The notes beneath the pieces were generated by a model. It saw only the letters and a program-made list of their open reading frames with translations, did no database searches and was not told where the DNA came from. A DNA stretch of 64,000 bases from Flavobacterium macacae (GTDB lineage: Bacteria > Bacteroidota > Bacteroidia > Flavobacteriales > Flavobacteriaceae), in assembly GCF_003865365.1 (NCBI RefSeq), contig NZ_RQVR01000003.1, positions 124,001 to 188,000 on the forward strand. The letters run 5' to 3'. Position numbers and translations under genes: made by a program. Positions 1-10,077 of the stretch are shown piece after piece (within the stretch, counting starts at the first letter, position 1; each line of letters starts with the position of its first letter).

Positions 1-1077
1 TTCTACAAAAGCGTTCCAAGCGGCTTTTTTACCCTCAAGAACTTCTTTTTTAATGGCATTGTCAATTTCTTCTAATTCTTCCGGCGAAGCCATGTTAGTA
101 GCAATCATCCACAATTTCATCTGGCGAAGACAATCAAAATCAGCTTCCCAGGCCAATCTTTCTTCATTTTTGTAACGCTCGTGCGAACCTGAAGTAGAGT
201 GTCCTTGCGGTTGCGTCAGTTCTTGAACGTGGATCAAAACCGGCACGTGCTCTTCTCTTGCAATTTGCGAAGCCTGTTCGTAAGCCGTGATTAATGCTGG
301 ATAATCCCAACCTTTCACTCGAATGATTTCGTATCCTTTATTTTCAGCGTCTCTTTGAAAACCTTTTAAGATTTCAGAGATGTTTTCTTTAGTGGTTTGA
401 TGTCTTGCGTGAACAGAAATTCCATATTCATCGTCCCAAACGCTCATGACCATTGGCACTTGCAAAACTCCGGCAGCGTTGATCGTTTCAAAAAACAGGC
501 CTTCAGAAGTACTTGCGTTTCCAATGGTTCCCCAAGCGATTTCGTTTCCGTTGATGGAGAAATTGGTTTTGTTATTGATTCCCGTAACGTTTCTGTAGAT
601 TTTTGAAGCTTGCGCCAAACCTAACAAACGTGGCATTTGGCCAGCGGTTGGAGAAATATCTGAACTTGAATTTTTTTGCATCACCAAATTTTTCCAAGAA
701 CCGTCTTCGTTCAAACTGTGCGTTGCAAAGTGCCCGCCCATTTGGCGTCCCGCAGACATCGGGTCATGGTCAATATCTGTATGGCCATATAAACCCGCGA
801 AAAATTGCTGAATTGACATTTGGCCGATTGCCATCATAAAAGTCTGGTCGCGGTAATATCCTGAACGAAAATCTCCATTTTTAAATGCTTTGGCCATTGC
901 CAATTGCGGTACTTCTTTTCCGTCGCCGAAAATTCCGAATTTAGCCTTTCCTGTCAAGACTTCACGTCTTCCTAAAAGACTGCATTCTCTACTGGTTACG
1001 GCAATTTTATAGTCATTTAGTATTTCTGTTTTGAAATCTTCAAACGAAAGTTCTTTTTTGGAAGCTATATGTGTCAT
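1..1077 (-). CDS. Fused 2-oxoacid dehydrogenase E1 (alpha/beta), partial
   Basis: The gene runs off the left edge, so only the N-terminal 359 codons are present. It reads as the thiamine-diphosphate E1 component of a 2-oxoacid (probably branched-chain) dehydrogenase complex, which decarboxylates 2-oxoacids and passes the acyl group to E2 lipoamide. Family features seen: FGDGKEVPQLAMAK near residue 50, MGGHFATHS, and the thiamine-binding stretch GNASTSEGLFFETINAAG followed by WDDEYGIS. Flavobacteriia usually carry this E1 as one fused alpha-beta polypeptide of about 660 residues; the visible part would be the alpha half, but the fusion itself lies outside the window. The ATG at 1077 follows a full -33/-7 promoter. 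Which 2-oxoacid is used cannot be told from here. Confidence 0.85.
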   Translation of the reverse strand, partial: MTHIASKKELSFEDFKTEILNDYKIAVTSRECSLLGRREVLTGKAKFGIFGDGKEVPQLAMAKAFKNGDFRSGYYRDQTFMMAIGQMSIQQFFAGLYGHTDIDHDPMSAGRQMGGHFATHSLNEDGSWKNLVMQKNSSSDISPTAGQMPRLLGLAQASKIYRNVTGINNKTNFSINGNEIAWGTIGNASTSEGLFFETINAAGVLQVPMVMSVWDDEYGISVHARHQTTKENISEILKGFQRDAENKGYEIIRVKGWDYPALITAYEQASQIAREEHVPVLIHVQELTQPQGHSTSGSHERYKNEERLAWEADFDCLRQMKLWMIATNMASPEELEEIDNAIKKEVLEGKKAAWNAFVE

Positions 1078-1315
1078 AAATGAAATTTCTTTGTATGGAA
1101 AACAAATTTAGTCAAATAATCGTATAAAACAAAATAGCAATGATTTAATTATGTGCAATCGATTTACTGAATAAAGGGGTTTTAATGAAGTATAATCAGT
1201 AAAAGCCTTTTAAAATTATTTTATGTGTAATTTTATTCCGGTTATTCTATTATCCCAAGTTTTTAAGAATGTGTCTTATTTACTGTAACGGCCTGATTTT
1301 TAGTTATTGTTTTGA
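1078..1315. other. Intergenic stretch without a gene
   Basis: Between the E1 start and repeat copy A there is only the E1 promoter and AT-rich sequence. I see no coding frame, tRNA or clear hairpin in 1135-1315. Confidence 0.6.
1103..1133 (-). promoter_or_regulatory. Promoter of the E1 gene
   Basis: On the minus strand the -7 box TAAATTTG (1103-1110) fits TAnnTTTG, and TTTG at 1130-1133 lies 19 bases upstream as a -33 element. The ATG is at 1077. This is one of the best-formed Bacteroidota promoters in the window. Confidence 0.65.
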
Positions 1316-1470
1316 TTTTTAGCCCAGATAGCAGGGGAAAGCCTATTGTGCAAGAAAGCTATTTTTTCTTGCCGGAAAAGAGCGCCCAACGGAAGCTACT
1401 TTTGTGGCGCAGAAAAAAAGATTTTTGCGCAAGAGCTTGTAACGGATAGCTGGATTGGCTTCTAAAAAAG
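1316..1470 (+). repeat. Dispersed hairpin element, copy A
   Basis: The copy begins TTTTTAGCCCAGAT and ends GGATAGCTGGATTGGCTTC followed by a run of A. Inside are two hairpins: CAAGAAA/TTTCTTG near 1350-1372, and GCGCAGAAA pairing with TTTTTGCGC near 1407-1430. Its right end stops at the stop codon of the minus-strand gene ending at 1472, so it forms that gene's 3' untranslated region. It shares both end boxes with copy E (62432-62530). The short reading frame across it is not credible as a gene. Confidence 0.6.
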
Positions 1471-1471
1471 A

Positions 1472-4294
1472 TTAAAGCCACTTTCGGGTAATCAAATTTG
1501 TCAGTGTTTTTGGGCTTATGGTAATGATAAATCGAATTCTTTCGTTGTAATTGGGCTGTGAGATTTCCCAACCGTTAATGGAATATATCGGGAAATAAAG
1601 CTCGAAATAATCGGTGACCAAATTCAGCCGGATGCCACTGTCGTACACAAATTCAGGATTGCTGGAATGGTCTTTTAAAAACCCGACATCGCCATAGGCT
1701 TCGATCCAATTCCAGATGCTGGCGCTGGCGTTAAAGGTGGTCATCCATTGGTTGGCAAAGGGATTTGTGAGCTTCGACTTAAAACCGCCTTCGGCAATAA
1801 TGTACTGCTGGCTGTAAATTCCGGTACTTTCAGAACGTCCCAAATAGCCGTAATCAAAAAGATAATCGGTCGGGCGGTCTAATGCAAAACTGAAAAAATC
1901 GGTGTCGGTTTTGTTGTAAATAAAGGTTCCGGCAAAGAGGCGGAAATTAATCTGGCGGTTGCTGTCAAATAGTTTTCGATATTCAAATTCAGTAGTAAAT
2001 TTCCCGAATTTTCCAGACAATTGTAAGTCAGTATTGAAGTTGAAATGGTTGGTTACTTCGGTTTTTGTATTGAAATATTTGGCATTAAAAACGGTGTAGT
2101 TTTCTGTTTTTTCGACGTCATACATCGACTTTTCACGATCTACAATCACTTGCCTGAAAAGCACGGTTTGTTTGCGATTATCGCGAAAATCATCTGGACG
2201 GAAGCGCATGCTTACCGACGGCGTCAACTTTAAATACGTCGCGTCAGGCGTGTAATGAAAGTAAGAGCCGTTCATATTATAGCGAATATTATACAGCTCA
2301 GCATCGCGGTTGTTTTGGTTGACGCTAAAGCCAAACGAGCCTGAAAGTGATTGCGTTTTTGACGAATAAATTGGGTTGATGTCAAAGGTAAACGGCTTGT
2401 CTAAAATGGTTTTATTGTGAAAGCGCATTCCAGGCGAAATTCCGTCATATAAATTGTAAGAAACCGTGGGCACATACAGAATTTGGTTGTAATAGGGATC
2501 TTCCAAATCCTTCATAAAATTGAATTTTACCGGACGATTTTGCGATAAAAAACCCTTTAAAGATTTCCAATTGTTTCGGAGATTGTATTCTGGAACTTCG
2601 TTCTTATAGTTCAAAACAATTTTGTCTGCATCGTTTCGAGGCAACGTGATTGTGGAATCATTTTTAATATTATCAAGCCATTTTTTGAAAACAACTTCGC
2701 CTTTTTTTACTCCATAAATAGGAATCGGAACGACAGTATTCGTTTTGTTTCTGATCGTGAAAGTCACGCTGTCATTGGTTTTCCGCACCTCTGTAAATTT
2801 ATAATCTACGATGTTTCGGGAATCAATAATGTTCTTGAAAAACCAATTGATATCTTTATCCGCATTTGTTTTTAGAAGGGATTCCAGATCACTTCTAGTG
2901 GTTAGCTTTTGCTGGTTTAGAGTATAAAATTGCTGAATGCTTTTTTCAACTACATCATTTTCAAGATAGTTATCCAAGTATTTAAGGCTCAATCCGGCTC
3001 TGTATTTGCTGGCAATCTGTTCATTGAATTTGATCAAGGCATTTTTTGGGTCACCGAGAGATTGGTCTAAATTTTTTCGAGCCATCAGCATGTAAAAATA
3101 ACTGTATTGCTCGTTAAAATCAATCGTAGTCAAATTATAACTTTTCAATAAGCGCCATTGCGCCACACGACCCATCATTTTGCTGTCAGGATGATGTTCT
3201 TCAATATATTTCATCATCATATAAATCTGGATTCCGTCATAAACCCAGTTGTCATAACGCGGATTCAATCGCAAAGAGGTCTTGAGGTAATTATTCAAAT
3301 AGGTCTTTAAAAACTTAATTTCAAACAAAAATTCATCAGAAAATGGACTGATAAAAGCCGGAAGCTGGTTCAACCCATAAAACGGACTTCGTTCATAATC
3401 GGTCTGCGAAACCGTAATTTTTTCAAAAGGATAATCCCCGATGTTTTGGCTTACATAATTGACCACGCGGTCAATGACAATCGCCTTCTGGATATCATTC
3501 AGTCGATTTTCTTTTAAGTTGGTTTCCACATTTACCACGCTATTTTTATAGCTGTAAAAGGTGGTTTTTGGCTCGATGAATACATTAAAATCAGTTCTGT
3601 TTTTTCCCGATAATATATAAGTAGAAGTTAAATTTTTTTTAGAAACGCTAATTTCATCCAGATCTGAAGTAACTTGGGCATTCTGTACCGTTAAATTGAC
3701 CTCGAAATCAGAAACTCCGTTAGAAATATCATCTAAGTTATTGTTGCTGTATTTTACAAATTCGTGGTTTTCAAATCGGGCAGGAGTGAGGAACCAATTT
3801 TTTAAATTATAATTTCCGTTGTCGTCCCAGCCATATTTGGTGAATTTGTCTTTTGGAAGTTTTACAGCATAAGTCAATTTCAAAATTCCTTTTTGGTAAG
3901 GCCCGATTTTAGTTCTAAGATTCACTTCAATCACATCGGGATGTTTTTCAAAACGATGCCATTGCAAGAAGGATTGGTTTTGATCCAGAATCGTGATATT
4001 GCTCGTGTTTCCTCGTTCAGATTCCTTTGCCAAGTGAAAATTTCGAACAAATTCGTCTGAAAAACGTGAAGCCAAAGGCGTATTTTTATTCGAATAAGCC
4101 TGATTCCAATCGTTTAAAATGATGGAAGAAAGGGTATCGCCAGATTGGTTGTAAAACGAAATTTCTTGCTGAACATAAGCCGTTTTTTCTTCATTATTAA
4201 TTTCAACATTCATCTTGATGGAATGCTGTGCGTTTAATTTCACCGAAAGAAAAAGGAGGGAAATTCCGAGAACAAGTTTGAAGAAAGTATTCAA
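1472..4294 (-). CDS. M1-like protein lacking HEXXH, fused to a C-terminal beta-barrel-like domain
   Basis: A 940-residue exported protein. A signal peptide (cleavage after about residue 22, NA-Q) is followed by an M1-aminopeptidase-like half. Where active M1 enzymes have HEXXH and then WLNEG, this one has no HEXXH and reads NWVYDGIQIYMM near residue 350, so both zinc histidines and the usual glutamate are missing. From about residue 600 to the end the sequence alternates polar and aromatic strands (for example YVPTVSYNLYDG, LKLTPSVSMRF, NFRLFAGTF) and looks like an outer-membrane beta-barrel. I infer a non-catalytic M1-fold outer-membrane protein of unknown role. The only possible start is TTG at 4294, because an in-frame TAA lies just upstream and no ATG precedes the signal peptide. 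Confidence 0.7.
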   Translation of the reverse strand: MNTFFKLVLGISLLFLSVKLNAQHSIKMNVEINNEEKTAYVQQEISFYNQSGDTLSSIILNDWNQAYSNKNTPLASRFSDEFVRNFHLAKESERGNTSNITILDQNQSFLQWHRFEKHPDVIEVNLRTKIGPYQKGILKLTYAVKLPKDKFTKYGWDDNGNYNLKNWFLTPARFENHEFVKYSNNNLDDISNGVSDFEVNLTVQNAQVTSDLDEISVSKKNLTSTYILSGKNRTDFNVFIEPKTTFYSYKNSVVNVETNLKENRLNDIQKAIVIDRVVNYVSQNIGDYPFEKITVSQTDYERSPFYGLNQLPAFISPFSDEFLFEIKFLKTYLNNYLKTSLRLNPRYDNWVYDGIQIYMMMKYIEEHHPDSKMMGRVAQWRLLKSYNLTTIDFNEQYSYFYMLMARKNLDQSLGDPKNALIKFNEQIASKYRAGLSLKYLDNYLENDVVEKSIQQFYTLNQQKLTTRSDLESLLKTNADKDINWFFKNIIDSRNIVDYKFTEVRKTNDSVTFTIRNKTNTVVPIPIYGVKKGEVVFKKWLDNIKNDSTITLPRNDADKIVLNYKNEVPEYNLRNNWKSLKGFLSQNRPVKFNFMKDLEDPYYNQILYVPTVSYNLYDGISPGMRFHNKTILDKPFTFDINPIYSSKTQSLSGSFGFSVNQNNRDAELYNIRYNMNGSYFHYTPDATYLKLTPSVSMRFRPDDFRDNRKQTVLFRQVIVDREKSMYDVEKTENYTVFNAKYFNTKTEVTNHFNFNTDLQLSGKFGKFTTEFEYRKLFDSNRQINFRLFAGTFIYNKTDTDFFSFALDRPTDYLFDYGYLGRSESTGIYSQQYIIAEGGFKSKLTNPFANQWMTTFNASASIWNWIEAYGDVGFLKDHSSNPEFVYDSGIRLNLVTDYFELYFPIYSINGWEISQPNYNERIRFIITISPKTLTNLITRKWL

Positions 4295-4391
4295 TTTAAA
4301 TTTTTATATGATATACGGTAAAACGCTAAAGCAAGTTTAGTTATTATAAGATACATTTCCTAACATATGGTTGCTTTTGATTTCTTAAAAT

Positions 4392-4419
4392 AAAAAAAGC
4401 CGTCAGTGCTGACGACTTT
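4392..4419 (-). terminator. Terminator of the uvrA-LOG transcript
   Basis: Hairpin CGTCAG-tg-CTGACG, extended by AAAG/CTTT, with a T run on the minus strand. It lies about 70 bases past the LOG-family stop codon. Confidence 0.75.
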
Positions 4420-4485
4420 AGTATGTTTTTTGTGACAAACAGAGAAACTTTGCAACTCTGTAACTTTGAACCTTTACAACTTTTC

Positions 4486-5211
4486 TTAAAAATTCGGACT
4501 CAAATTGTATTTTTTATAGAAATTATCTAAAACAGTCAGCACTTCATCTTCATTATCTACTATTTTAATCAAATCCATATCGCCAGGAGAAACGTTTGCA
4601 TATTTTTCAATAAGAACCGTTTTTACCCAATCCATAAGGCCTGACCAGAAATCTCTTCCGACTAAAATGATTGGAAATTTTCCGATTTTTTTAGTTTGAA
4701 TCAAAGTAATCGCTTCAAATAATTCATCTAAAGTTCCAAAACCTCCTGGCATTACCACGAAACCTTGAGAATATTTGACAAACATTACTTTTCTTACGAA
4801 AAAGTAGTCGAAATTTAAGTTTTTATCTTTGTCAATATAGGGATTAAAATGCTGTTCAAAAGGCAAATCAATATTTAAACCAACAGAAGTTCCGCCACCT
4901 AAATGAGCACCTTTGTTTCCAGCTTCCATAATTCCAGGACCACCGCCGGTGATCACTCCATAACCCGCTTTACTGATTTTATAAGCAATTTTTTCTGCCA
5001 ATAAATATTGAGGATCGTCTGTTTTGGTTCTTGCCGAGCCAAAAATAGAAACGCAAGGACCGATTCGTCCCATTGTTTCATAACCGTTTACAAACTCGGA
5101 CATAATTTTAAAAATAGCCCAAGAATCATTACTTCTTATTTCGTTCCACGTTTTTTGTTTAAAAACTTCTTGAATTCTATCGTCTTCGTTTTCGAATATT
5201 TCGTTTTTCAT
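4486..5211 (-). CDS. LOG-family (TIGR00730) Rossmann-fold nucleotide hydrolase
   Basis: 241 residues. The two LOG-family signatures are present: GGGPGIMEAGNKGAH near residue 87 (nucleotide-binding loop) and PGGFGTLDELFE near 155 (catalytic Arg/Glu region in the family). Characterised members release ribose 5-phosphate from nucleoside monophosphates, including cytokinin ribotides; many bacterial members act as general purine-nucleotide hydrolases. Cytoplasmic, with no signal peptide. It starts 23 bases after the uvrA stop in the same direction, with a terminator after it, so the two are probably co-transcribed. Substrate specificity cannot be read from the sequence. Confidence 0.88.
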   Translation of the reverse strand: MKNEIFENEDDRIQEVFKQKTWNEIRSNDSWAIFKIMSEFVNGYETMGRIGPCVSIFGSARTKTDDPQYLLAEKIAYKISKAGYGVITGGGPGIMEAGNKGAHLGGGTSVGLNIDLPFEQHFNPYIDKDKNLNFDYFFVRKVMFVKYSQGFVVMPGGFGTLDELFEAITLIQTKKIGKFPIILVGRDFWSGLMDWVKTVLIEKYANVSPGDMDLIKIVDNEDEVLTVLDNFYKKYNLSPNF

Positions 5212-5234
5212 CTTTCTTAAAATTTTTCAGCCTG

Positions 5235-8066
5235 CTAAAGTAATTCTTTTTTCAAGAATTTAGCTGTATAACTTTTCTTATTTTTTGCTACTTCTTCTGG
5301 AGTTCCTTTGGCGATCAACTGTCCGCCACCTTTTCCGCCTTCAGGACCAATATCAATGATGTAATCGGCCAATTTGATGACATCCATATTGTGTTCGATA
5401 ATCAAAACCGTATTTCCTTTATTAACCAATTTTTCAATGACTTCCATCAAAACCCTGATGTCTTCAAAATGCAGTCCGGTTGTGGGTTCGTCTAAAATAT
5501 AAAATGTATTTCCGGTATCCTTTTTAGATAATTCTCCTGCCAATTTAATGCGTTGCGCTTCTCCGCCAGAAAGTGTGGTACTTTGCTGTCCAAGAGTAAT
5601 ATAGCCCAATCCGACATCTTCCAACGCTTTTACTTTTCTAAAGATTTTAGGGATGTTTTCAAAGAAAGGAACCGCTTCGGCAACCGTCATATTCAGTACG
5701 TCAGAAATCGATTTTCCTTTATACCTAATTTCTAAAGTTTCTCTGTTAAAACGCTTTCCTTGGCAGGTTTCACATTCCACATAAACATCTGGAAGAAAGC
5801 TCATTTCAATCGTTCTTACGCCCGAACCTTCGCAGGTTTCACATCTTCCGCCGTTGACATTAAAACTGAAACGTCCCGGCTTGTAACCGCGAATCATGGC
5901 TTCAGAAGTCATGGTGAATAAGCTTCTGATTTCCGAGAAAACTTCGGTATAAGTCGCTGGATTTGAACGTGGTGTTCGTCCAATTGGCGATTGGTCAATG
6001 TCGATAATTTTATCAATATGTTCCAACCCTTCAATCTTTTTATAAGGCTGTGGTTTTTTTACGCCATTGAAAAAATGCGCATTTAAAATCGGATACAATG
6101 TTTCATTAATCAACGTCGATTTTCCGCTTCCAGAAACTCCTGTCACGCAGATTAATTTCCCTAAAGGAAGTTCAATCGAAACATTTTTTAAGTTATTTCC
6201 GGTGGCTCCAGATAGTTTTAAAAGTTTTCCGTTGCCTTCGCGACGTTTTTTCGGAACCGCGATTTCCATTTCCCCATTTAAATAAGAAGCGGTTAAAGTG
6301 TGTTCTTTCAGTAATTCTTCCGGAGTTCCTTTGCTAATAATCTGACCGCCATTTTTACCCGCTTTTGGACCAATGTCAATCACGTAATCAGCACGTTCGA
6401 TCATATCTTTGTCGTGTTCAACAACGATAACTGAGTTTCCAATGTCGCGCAATTGTTCTAAAGAATGAATAAGTTTTTCGTTGTCTCTTTGGTGCAAACC
6501 GATACTTGGTTCATCCAAAATATACAGCACGCCAACCAATTGCGAACCGATTTGCGTTGCCAGACGAATTCGCTGTGCTTCTCCGCCAGAAAGTGATTTT
6601 GAGCTACGGCTTAATGACAAATAATTTAAACCGACATTGACCAAAAAGCTCAACCTCGACTTGACTTCCTTGACAACTTCAGAGGCAATTTTCTTTTGAT
6701 TTTCGCTTAAATCTTTATTTAATTCTTCAAACCAATTGGCCAGATCAGAAATATCCATATCGGTCAATTCGGCAATATTTTTACCGTTGACCTTAAAATA
6801 CAACGATTCTTTTCGTAAACGCGAACCTTCACAAACCGGACATTTTACTTCGTCCATGAATTCTTTTGCCCAGCGTTTTATTGTGGCAGAACCGCTTTCG
6901 TCAAATTGATTTTTGATAAAATTAGAAATTCCTTCGAAGTCAATTTTGTAATCTTTGGTAACGCCCAAAGTTTTTGAAGAAACCTCAAATTTTTCCTTTC
7001 CGCCATGCATGATCACTTCCATCGCTTCCGCGGAAATTTTCTCAATTGGATCCGTCAGTTTGAAATTGAATTTTTCTCCAATAATTTCCAATTGCTTGAA
7101 TATCCAAGTACTTTTATATTCTCCCAAAGGTGCAAAACCGCCTTGTTTTATAGACAATTTTGGATTTGGGACAATCTTCTTCATATTGATTTCATTCACC
7201 GTTCCCAGTCCGTTGCAACTTTCGCAAGCGCCTTTTGGAGAGTTGAATGAAAAATTATTCGGTTCCGGATTTGGATAGGAAATCCCAGAAGTAGGACACA
7301 TTAAATTACGGCTGAAATATCTTGCTTCCTGCGTATCTTGATCAATAATCATCAAAATATCTTCACCGTGATACATTGCGGTTTTGATGCTTTCTGCTAA
7401 ACGTTTGTCGTTTTCAGGGGTATTTTCAACCAGCATTCTGTCGATCACTGTTTCAATATCGTGGGTTTTATAACGGTCCAATTTCATTCCTGGCGTAATA
7501 TCTTTGATATCACCATTGATTCGAACTTTTAAAAATCCTTGTTTCGTGATTTGTTCAAATAATTCACGGTAATGCCCTTTACGGGAGCGGATTATCGGGG
7601 CTAAAATGTTGATTCTTTTTCCTTCGAAATTTTCAAAGATCAGCTGTTTGATTTGCTCATCGCTGTAACTAACCATTTTTTCGCCAGTCACGTAACTGTA
7701 CGCATCGCCAGCTCTTGCATAAAGCAAACGCAAGAAATCATAAATTTCTGTAATGGTACCCACAGTTGAACGCGGGCTCTTGCTCGTCGTTTTTTGTTCA
7801 ATGGCAATTACCGGAGAAAGTCCGTCTATTTTATCCACATCAGGACGTTCTAAACCGCCCAGAAATTGTCTTGCATACGCAGAAAAAGTCTCGATGTAAC
7901 GGCGTTGGCCCTCCGCATAAATCGTGTCAAAAGCCAATGATGATTTTCCTGAACCCGAAAGTCCGGTAATGACAACAAGCTTTTCACGAGGAATTGTAAC
8001 GTCTATATTTTTAAGATTGTGAACGCGTGCGCCCAAAACTTCAATAGTATTTTCAGTATCTAGCAT
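5235..8066 (-). CDS. uvrA: Excinuclease ABC subunit A
   Basis: 943 residues, the expected UvrA length. UvrA is the damage-recognising ATPase of nucleotide excision repair and loads UvrB on DNA. Two ABC ATPase modules are visible: Walker [15 protein letters not shown] near residue 40 and [14 protein letters not shown] in the second half, each with an LSGGEAQRI signature and an LDEP Walker B. The zinc-binding CxxC pairs CESCNG, CPVCEG, CETCEG and CETCQG are all present. I take ATG 8066 as the start, because the upstream in-frame TTG at 8087 lies inside the -7 box (8085-8092). Followed by the LOG-family gene. Confidence 0.97.
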   Translation of the reverse strand: MLDTENTIEVLGARVHNLKNIDVTIPREKLVVITGLSGSGKSSLAFDTIYAEGQRRYIETFSAYARQFLGGLERPDVDKIDGLSPVIAIEQKTTSKSPRSTVGTITEIYDFLRLLYARAGDAYSYVTGEKMVSYSDEQIKQLIFENFEGKRINILAPIIRSRKGHYRELFEQITKQGFLKVRINGDIKDITPGMKLDRYKTHDIETVIDRMLVENTPENDKRLAESIKTAMYHGEDILMIIDQDTQEARYFSRNLMCPTSGISYPNPEPNNFSFNSPKGACESCNGLGTVNEINMKKIVPNPKLSIKQGGFAPLGEYKSTWIFKQLEIIGEKFNFKLTDPIEKISAEAMEVIMHGGKEKFEVSSKTLGVTKDYKIDFEGISNFIKNQFDESGSATIKRWAKEFMDEVKCPVCEGSRLRKESLYFKVNGKNIAELTDMDISDLANWFEELNKDLSENQKKIASEVVKEVKSRLSFLVNVGLNYLSLSRSSKSLSGGEAQRIRLATQIGSQLVGVLYILDEPSIGLHQRDNEKLIHSLEQLRDIGNSVIVVEHDKDMIERADYVIDIGPKAGKNGGQIISKGTPEELLKEHTLTASYLNGEMEIAVPKKRREGNGKLLKLSGATGNNLKNVSIELPLGKLICVTGVSGSGKSTLINETLYPILNAHFFNGVKKPQPYKKIEGLEHIDKIIDIDQSPIGRTPRSNPATYTEVFSEIRSLFTMTSEAMIRGYKPGRFSFNVNGGRCETCEGSGVRTIEMSFLPDVYVECETCQGKRFNRETLEIRYKGKSISDVLNMTVAEAVPFFENIPKIFRKVKALEDVGLGYITLGQQSTTLSGGEAQRIKLAGELSKKDTGNTFYILDEPTTGLHFEDIRVLMEVIEKLVNKGNTVLIIEHNMDVIKLADYIIDIGPEGGKGGGQLIAKGTPEEVAKNKKSYTAKFLKKELL

Positions 8067-8084
8067 AGATTTTTTAGCAAAAAG

Positions 8085-8092
8085 CAAAGGTA
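8085..8092 (-). promoter_or_regulatory. -7 box of the uvrA promoter
   Basis: TACCTTTG on the minus strand fits TAnnTTTG, 19 bases before ATG 8066. No clear -33 TTG is seen. Confidence 0.55.
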
Positions 8093-8186
8093 CGTTTTTG
8101 TAATTAATTTTTAGTTAAAGACTGTTTGTCAAAAACTTAAAATTTGTGTAAAAAAAGAGGTGGGAATTTTGAAGCTAGAATCGACA

Positions 8187-10007
8187 TTAGTCAATAACCA
8201 TTTCTTTCAAGCGTTTTCGATACGATTCTAAGACTTCCATTTTAGAAATAAACCCGAAATATTTGTCGTTTTTCAAAACCGGAAGGAATTCGCAATGGCA
8301 GGTTTCAAATTTTTCCATAACGGTTTCCATTCCGTCTTCCACAGAAATAATTTCTTGCGGAACGGTCATAACTTCTTGAATAGTCGTGTATTTTACCCTG
8401 AAATTATTAAAAACAATCGGTCGGAGCTGTTCAAAATTCACAACGCCCAAAAGCTCATTTTTGGCATTGACAACGGGAAAAACCTGCTGGCGCGAAGTGG
8501 TCAAAAGTTCCACGAGAGAATCAATTTTATCTTCCAGACGAATGGTTTTGTATTCTGAATTGATATGGCTTAAGATGTCAATATTTGATAGGATGTTTTT
8601 GTCTTTGTCGCTGGTAAAAACGTCGCCTTTATCCGCCAAATGTTTGACATCCATGGAATGCGGTTCCAATTGCTTCGAAACGGCAAAACTTATGGAAGAA
8701 ACAATCATCAGCGGTACCATCAATCCATAACCCCCGGTGATTTCACCAATCAAGAAAATTGCTGTTAAAGGAGCGTGAAACAAGCCACTCAAGATTCCGG
8801 CCATTCCCACGATCGTGAAATTTCCCACAGGTAATTCTCTGGTAAATCCTAAAAGGTTGAAGAATTTTGCAACAAAAAAACCAAGATACGAACCTACAAA
8901 AAGGGAAGGAGCGAAGTTTCCTCCGTTGCCACCGCTTCCTAAAGTCAGCCCGGTTGCAAAAACTTTTAAAAGCATGGTGATTCCTACGAAAAGCAATAGA
9001 ATCCATTCGTTGCTTTTGTATTTATCGAGCACCGTATTCTCTAAAATCGCTTGCGGATTTGAGTTGGACAAGGTTTTGATGCTTTCATAACCTTCACCGA
9101 AGAGCGTTGGAAAAAAGAAAATCAAAACGGCCAAAAGCGAAGCGCCAAACAATGCTTTTTTGTAGGCACTATTTTTAAAATTTTTAAAAAAGGTTTCGAT
9201 TTTTTGAAAATTTCTGGCATGATATACTGAAACTAATCCGGCTAAGATGCCTAAAATAATATAAAACGGAATGTTATGGTAGTCAAAAGTTTCCTGTCTT
9301 TTGAACGATAAAAGCACGTCTTCATTCAAAACAATCGTGGAAACCAACGCACCTGTCGCTGCAGAAATCATTATCGGAATAAACGCTGTAATTGCAACGT
9401 CAGTCAATACGACTTCGATGGCAAAAAGAACTCCTGCGATTGGCGCGTTAAATGCGGCAGCGATTCCGGCGGCAACACCGCAAGCCAAAAGTAAAATTCT
9501 ATCTTTTTGGGAAAGCCTATATTTCTGGGCAAAATTAGATCCAAAAGCGGCACCCGTAATGGTAATCGGGGACTCTAAACCTGCAGAACCGCCAAGTCCA
9601 ACGGTCAGGGAACTCGTGATTATTTGCGCATACATTTGTTTTCGGGGTAAAATTCCTCCTTTTTTTGCGACAGCGTATAAAATTCGAGAACTTCCTTTTT
9701 CTAATCTTCCATTCAAAAAATTTCGGACGACAAAAACGGTCAATAAAATTCCAATAATCGGCAGGATACTGTTGATGAAAGGTAATTTTAAGTAGCCGTT
9801 CACATAATTCGCAAATACAAAAACGTAATGCGCAAAAGCTTTTAAGATGATTACTGCAAATGAACACGAAATTGCAACAAGAATACAGGACAAGTATAAA
9901 AAATGTCTTTCTGAAAGAAAATCTTTTGCAATGAAAAAAAGGGCTTCAAATCTTTTTGCAGTTTTTCTTATAAGTAGTTGTAAACGCGATGGTTTCTTGT
10001 GGGACAT
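8187..10007 (-). CDS. CLC-family chloride channel/transporter with CBS domains
   Basis: 606 residues. The membrane part (about 1-440) has CLC signatures: GSAGLESPITITG (gating glutamate E145), FNAPIAGVLFAIEVVL (188-201) and GSGGNGGNFAPSLFVG. The C-terminal part (about 450-606) contains two CBS-type repeats, probably a cytoplasmic nucleotide-sensing pair. CLC proteins move chloride, in some cases in exchange for protons. The position matching the internal proton glutamate of CLC-ec1 (E203) is valine here (E198-V199), as in vertebrate CLC channels; that hints at channel-like behaviour but does not prove it. Monocistronic. A weak -7-like TATTTTAG lies at 10038-10045. Confidence 0.9.
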   Translation of the reverse strand: MSHKKPSRLQLLIRKTAKRFEALFFIAKDFLSERHFLYLSCILVAISCSFAVIILKAFAHYVFVFANYVNGYLKLPFINSILPIIGILLTVFVVRNFLNGRLEKGSSRILYAVAKKGGILPRKQMYAQIITSSLTVGLGGSAGLESPITITGAAFGSNFAQKYRLSQKDRILLLACGVAAGIAAAFNAPIAGVLFAIEVVLTDVAITAFIPIMISAATGALVSTIVLNEDVLLSFKRQETFDYHNIPFYIILGILAGLVSVYHARNFQKIETFFKNFKNSAYKKALFGASLLAVLIFFFPTLFGEGYESIKTLSNSNPQAILENTVLDKYKSNEWILLLFVGITMLLKVFATGLTLGSGGNGGNFAPSLFVGSYLGFFVAKFFNLLGFTRELPVGNFTIVGMAGILSGLFHAPLTAIFLIGEITGGYGLMVPLMIVSSISFAVSKQLEPHSMDVKHLADKGDVFTSDKDKNILSNIDILSHINSEYKTIRLEDKIDSLVELLTTSRQQVFPVVNAKNELLGVVNFEQLRPIVFNNFRVKYTTIQEVMTVPQEIISVEDGMETVMEKFETCHCEFLPVLKNDKYFGFISKMEVLESYRKRLKEMVID

Positions 10008-10077
10008 TTGTGCAGTGAAATCGTTAGAAATAAATGGCTAAAATACGCTTTTTGTTAAAATTTTGCTGTAAAAAAAA

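Noticed and set aside
9301..9795. 164-codon plus-strand frame opposite the CLC gene
   Set aside because: Antisense to a clearly conserved coding region, low-complexity translation, no promoter or family features.
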